Positions 16,290 through 18,087 of a stretch of DNA of 18,087 nt are shown piece after piece. This DNA is from Pseudomonadota bacterium (GTDB taxonomy: Bacteria; Pseudomonadota; Alphaproteobacteria; Rhizobiales; Phreatobacteraceae), in NCBI GenBank assembly GCA_023416965.1, contig JAEZGJ010000194.1:1-18087 (forward strand), in the 5' to 3' direction. The notes beneath the pieces are model-generated. The model was not told where the DNA came from, ran no database searches, and saw only the letters and a program-made list of their open reading frames with translations. The position numbers and the translations under genes were made by a program. The first letter of the stretch is position 1; each line of letters opens with the position of its first letter.

Positions 16290-17860
16290 TGTTCGGCATC
16301 ACCATCGGCAATCCCGAACTGGGCGTGCTCATGCTCGTCCTCTTCGTCATCTTCATCATGCTCGGCTTCCCGATCGCCTTCACCCTGATGGCGCTGGGCG
16401 TCATGTTCGGCTACGCGGCGCAGGGCGACATCGTCTTCGCCCTCGTGGTCCAGCGCACCTATTCGGTGATGACCAACGACGTGCTGGTCGCCATCCCGCT
16501 CTTCATCTTCATGGGCTACATCATCGAGCGGGCGAACATTCTCGACCGGCTGTTCAACTCGGTGCAGCTCGCCATCGGCGGCCTGCCCGGCTCGCTGGCG
16601 GTGACGACGCTCATCACCTGCACCATCTTCGCCACCGCCACCGGCATCGTCGGCGCCGTTGTGACCCTGATGGGGCTCCTCGCCTTCCCCGCCATGCTGC
16701 GTGCCGGCTATGACGAGCGGCTGTCGGCGGGCGTCGTCTGCGCCGGTGGCTGTCTCGGCATTCTCATCCCGCCGAGCGTCATGCTGATCCTCTACGGCGC
16801 CACCGCCGGCGTCTCGGTGCCGAAGCTCTATGCCGGCGCCTTCTTCCCCGGCCTGCTGCTCGCAACCCTCTACATCCTCTATGTCATCGTCCGCTGCATG
16901 ATGAATCCGGCGCTGGCCCCCAAGCTGCCGAAGGAGCAGCGCATGCCGCTGGGCTTCGACTTCGACAAGGACAAGAGGGCTCTGGTCAAATACGTCGTCG
17001 TCGTCCTCATGGCCGTACCCGTCGCCTATGCCGTCATCTACGGCCTCGAATGGCTGCTCAACATGTTCCGGGTCATGACCACGCCGGCAGGCGTCACGCC
17101 GCGCGAGATCGACTACACCGTGCCGGACAAGCTGCCCCACGTCATCCTCGGCGCGGGAACAATCGGCCTCGTCCTGCTGCTCATCCTCGGCAAGGCGGTG
17201 TTCAAGGAACTGGCGCGCAGCTTCTTCCCCCTGACCCTGCTCATCATGTCGGTGCTCGGCGCCATCTTCTTCGGCATCGCCACGCCCACCGAGGCCGCGG
17301 CCGTCGGCGCCCTGGGCTCGGTCCTGCTCGCCGCCGCCTACCGCTCCATCAGCTTCGTCAAGCTGAAGGAGTCGGTGTTCCTCACCGCCCGCACCTCGGC
17401 CATGGTGTGCTGGCTCTTCGTCGGCTCCTTCATCTTCTCGTCGATCTTCGCCATCCTCGGCGGCCACGAGCCGATCAAGGCCTTCGTGGCGATGCTGAAC
17501 CTGTCGCCGACCATGTTCATGATCCTGGCGCAGATCATCATCTTCGTCCTCGGCTGGCCGCTGGAATGGACGGAGATCATCGTTATCTTCGTGCCGATCT
17601 TCCTGCCGCTGCTGGAGACGTTCAAGATCGACCCGCTGTTCTTCGGCATCCTCATCGCCCTGAACATCCAGACCTCGTTCCTGTCGCCGCCGGTGGCCAT
17701 GGCGCCCTTCTACCTGAAGGGCGTGGCGCCGCCGCACGTCACCATCAACCAGATCTTCTCCGGCGTGATGCCCTTCATCTTCATCGTGGTGGGTTGCATG
17801 GCGGTGGTCTACGCCTTCCCCGGCATCGCCATGTGGCTGCCGGGGGTGCTCTACCGCTGA
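16289..17860 (+). CDS. TRAP transporter large membrane subunit (DctM type)
   Basis: The 523-residue inner-membrane protein is the ion-coupled transport subunit. It has about 13 or more hydrophobic segments and the DctM signatures: LGFPIAFTLMALGVMFGY near 25-42, FIFMGYIIERA near 72-82, LGILIPPSVMLILYGATAGV near 155-174, and FGIATPTEAAAVGALGSVLL near 330-349. It is about 90 residues longer than a classic DctM (about 430) because of a central insertion (roughly 210-315), as in the FcbT3-like (COG4664) branch. The frame is open further upstream, but the ATG at 16289 overlaps the dctQ stop and has AAAGGGG about 8 bases upstream. The gene ends in a palindrome shared with the convergent gene at the right edge. 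Confidence 0.95.
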   Translation: MFGITIGNPELGVLMLVLFVIFIMLGFPIAFTLMALGVMFGYAAQGDIVFALVVQRTYSVMTNDVLVAIPLFIFMGYIIERANILDRLFNSVQLAIGGLPGSLAVTTLITCTIFATATGIVGAVVTLMGLLAFPAMLRAGYDERLSAGVVCAGGCLGILIPPSVMLILYGATAGVSVPKLYAGAFFPGLLLATLYILYVIVRCMMNPALAPKLPKEQRMPLGFDFDKDKRALVKYVVVVLMAVPVAYAVIYGLEWLLNMFRVMTTPAGVTPREIDYTVPDKLPHVILGAGTIGLVLLLILGKAVFKELARSFFPLTLLIMSVLGAIFFGIATPTEAAAVGALGSVLLAAAYRSISFVKLKESVFLTARTSAMVCWLFVGSFIFSSIFAILGGHEPIKAFVAMLNLSPTMFMILAQIIIFVLGWPLEWTEIIVIFVPIFLPLLETFKIDPLFFGILIALNIQTSFLSPPVAMAPFYLKGVAPPHVTINQIFSGVMPFIFIVVGCMAVVYAFPGIAMWLPGVLYR

Positions 17861-17869
17861 GGCCTCAGC
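17856..17869. other. Palindrome containing both convergent stop codons
   Basis: GCTGAGG-CCTCAGC is a perfect 14-bp palindrome. The plus-strand TGA of dctM (17858-17860) and the minus-strand TGA of the facing gene (17865-17867) lie in its two halves. With no loop and no T-run it is a poor terminator. Confidence 0.7.
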
Positions 17870-18087
17870 CGCAGGAGGCGCCGCGCACGATGCCGCGTTC
17901 GTCGAGGCCGAAGCTCAGGCGATTCGGCCGGAAGTCGCGGGTGCAGATGGCGCAGTAGCGCACGATCAACCCGCGCGGGGCGCGATAGCGCGCCTCGACG
18001 GTCGCCCGCGGCAGGCCGATGAAGCGCCGCGCCACCGGCAGCTCGCGCCGGCAGCGCCTCATCGCCGCCTGGAAGGCGGGCTGGGAG
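17865..18087 (-). CDS. Peptidase inhibitor I78-like protein, 5' end outside window
   Basis: The minus-strand frame is open from the right edge to the TGA at 17865-17867; the ATG at 18062 is probably internal because the frame continues as SQPAFQAAM before it. About 73 residues are visible. The end, TRDFRPNRLSFGLDERGIVR followed by GASCG, resembles the C-terminal motif of the I78 inhibitor family (charged loop, RLN-like, D-x-x-G-x-I, final CG). A C-x-x-C pair (YCAIC) precedes it. Members are small, usually exported proteins; any signal peptide would be off the window. The inhibitor role is an inference from this motif only. It is convergent with dctM with a 4-base gap. Confidence 0.6.
   Translation of the reverse strand, partial: SQPAFQAAMRRCRRELPVARRFIGLPRATVEARYRAPRGLIVRYCAICTRDFRPNRLSFGLDERGIVRGASCG

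Noticed and set aside
16097..17737. Minus-strand open frame of 546 codons opposite the TRAP large subunit
   Set aside because: The translation is almost entirely D, E, R, H, Q and G, as expected from reading a membrane-protein gene backwards.

Overview
This is a GC-rich chromosomal window, apparently from an alphaproteobacterium and most likely a member of Hyphomicrobiales (Rhizobiales). The evidence is the plant-type glutamate-cysteine ligase, the 499-residue HisS, a DUF1127 protein, the groESL promoter that combines an RpoH-like element with a CIRCE operator, and REP-like palindromes of the kind common between genes in this group. I cannot name the genus from sequence alone. I found no rRNA, tRNA, CRISPR array, insertion sequence or phage gene.

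Layout, left to right. (1) Positions 60-2962, minus strand: a compact three-gene unit of two exported proteins (one unrecognised, one polysaccharide-lyase-like) followed by hisS. (2) Positions 3256-4626, plus strand: gshA, the first enzyme of glutathione synthesis. A two-arm REP-like palindrome follows it, and part of a second copy lies at the left window edge. (3) A LysR regulator (minus) diverges from a DUF1127 protein (plus). A palindrome sits on the predicted lysR -10 box, and a strong intrinsic terminator follows the DUF1127 gene. (4) Positions 6439-8087, plus strand: two overlapping transporter genes, TauE/SafE-like and EamA-like. (5) Positions 8267-11791, minus strand: a MarR regulator, a membrane-bound PAS-GGDEF-EAL protein and a PaaI-type thioesterase, read in that order. 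(6) Positions 11872-14047, plus strand: groES-groEL with its heat-shock control region and terminator. Directly after it lies a diverged second copy of the groEL 3' tail plus terminator. (7) Positions 14389-17860, plus strand: a complete TRAP transporter operon (dctP-dctQ-dctM type) with a strong stem-loop between the binding-protein gene and the membrane genes. (8) At the right edge, minus strand, the 3' part of a gene whose product ends like a peptidase inhibitor I78 protein.

Most genes are ordinary housekeeping or accessory functions: tRNA charging, thiol redox, protein folding, cyclic di-GMP signalling and solute transport. I do not see a convincing new multi-gene system. The best leads are small-scale: the duplicated groEL tail and terminator, the covarying REP pair, the lysR operator-promoter overlap, the GNRA-capped hairpin inside the TRAP operon, and a GshA that appears to have kept only one cysteine of the plant-type redox pair.
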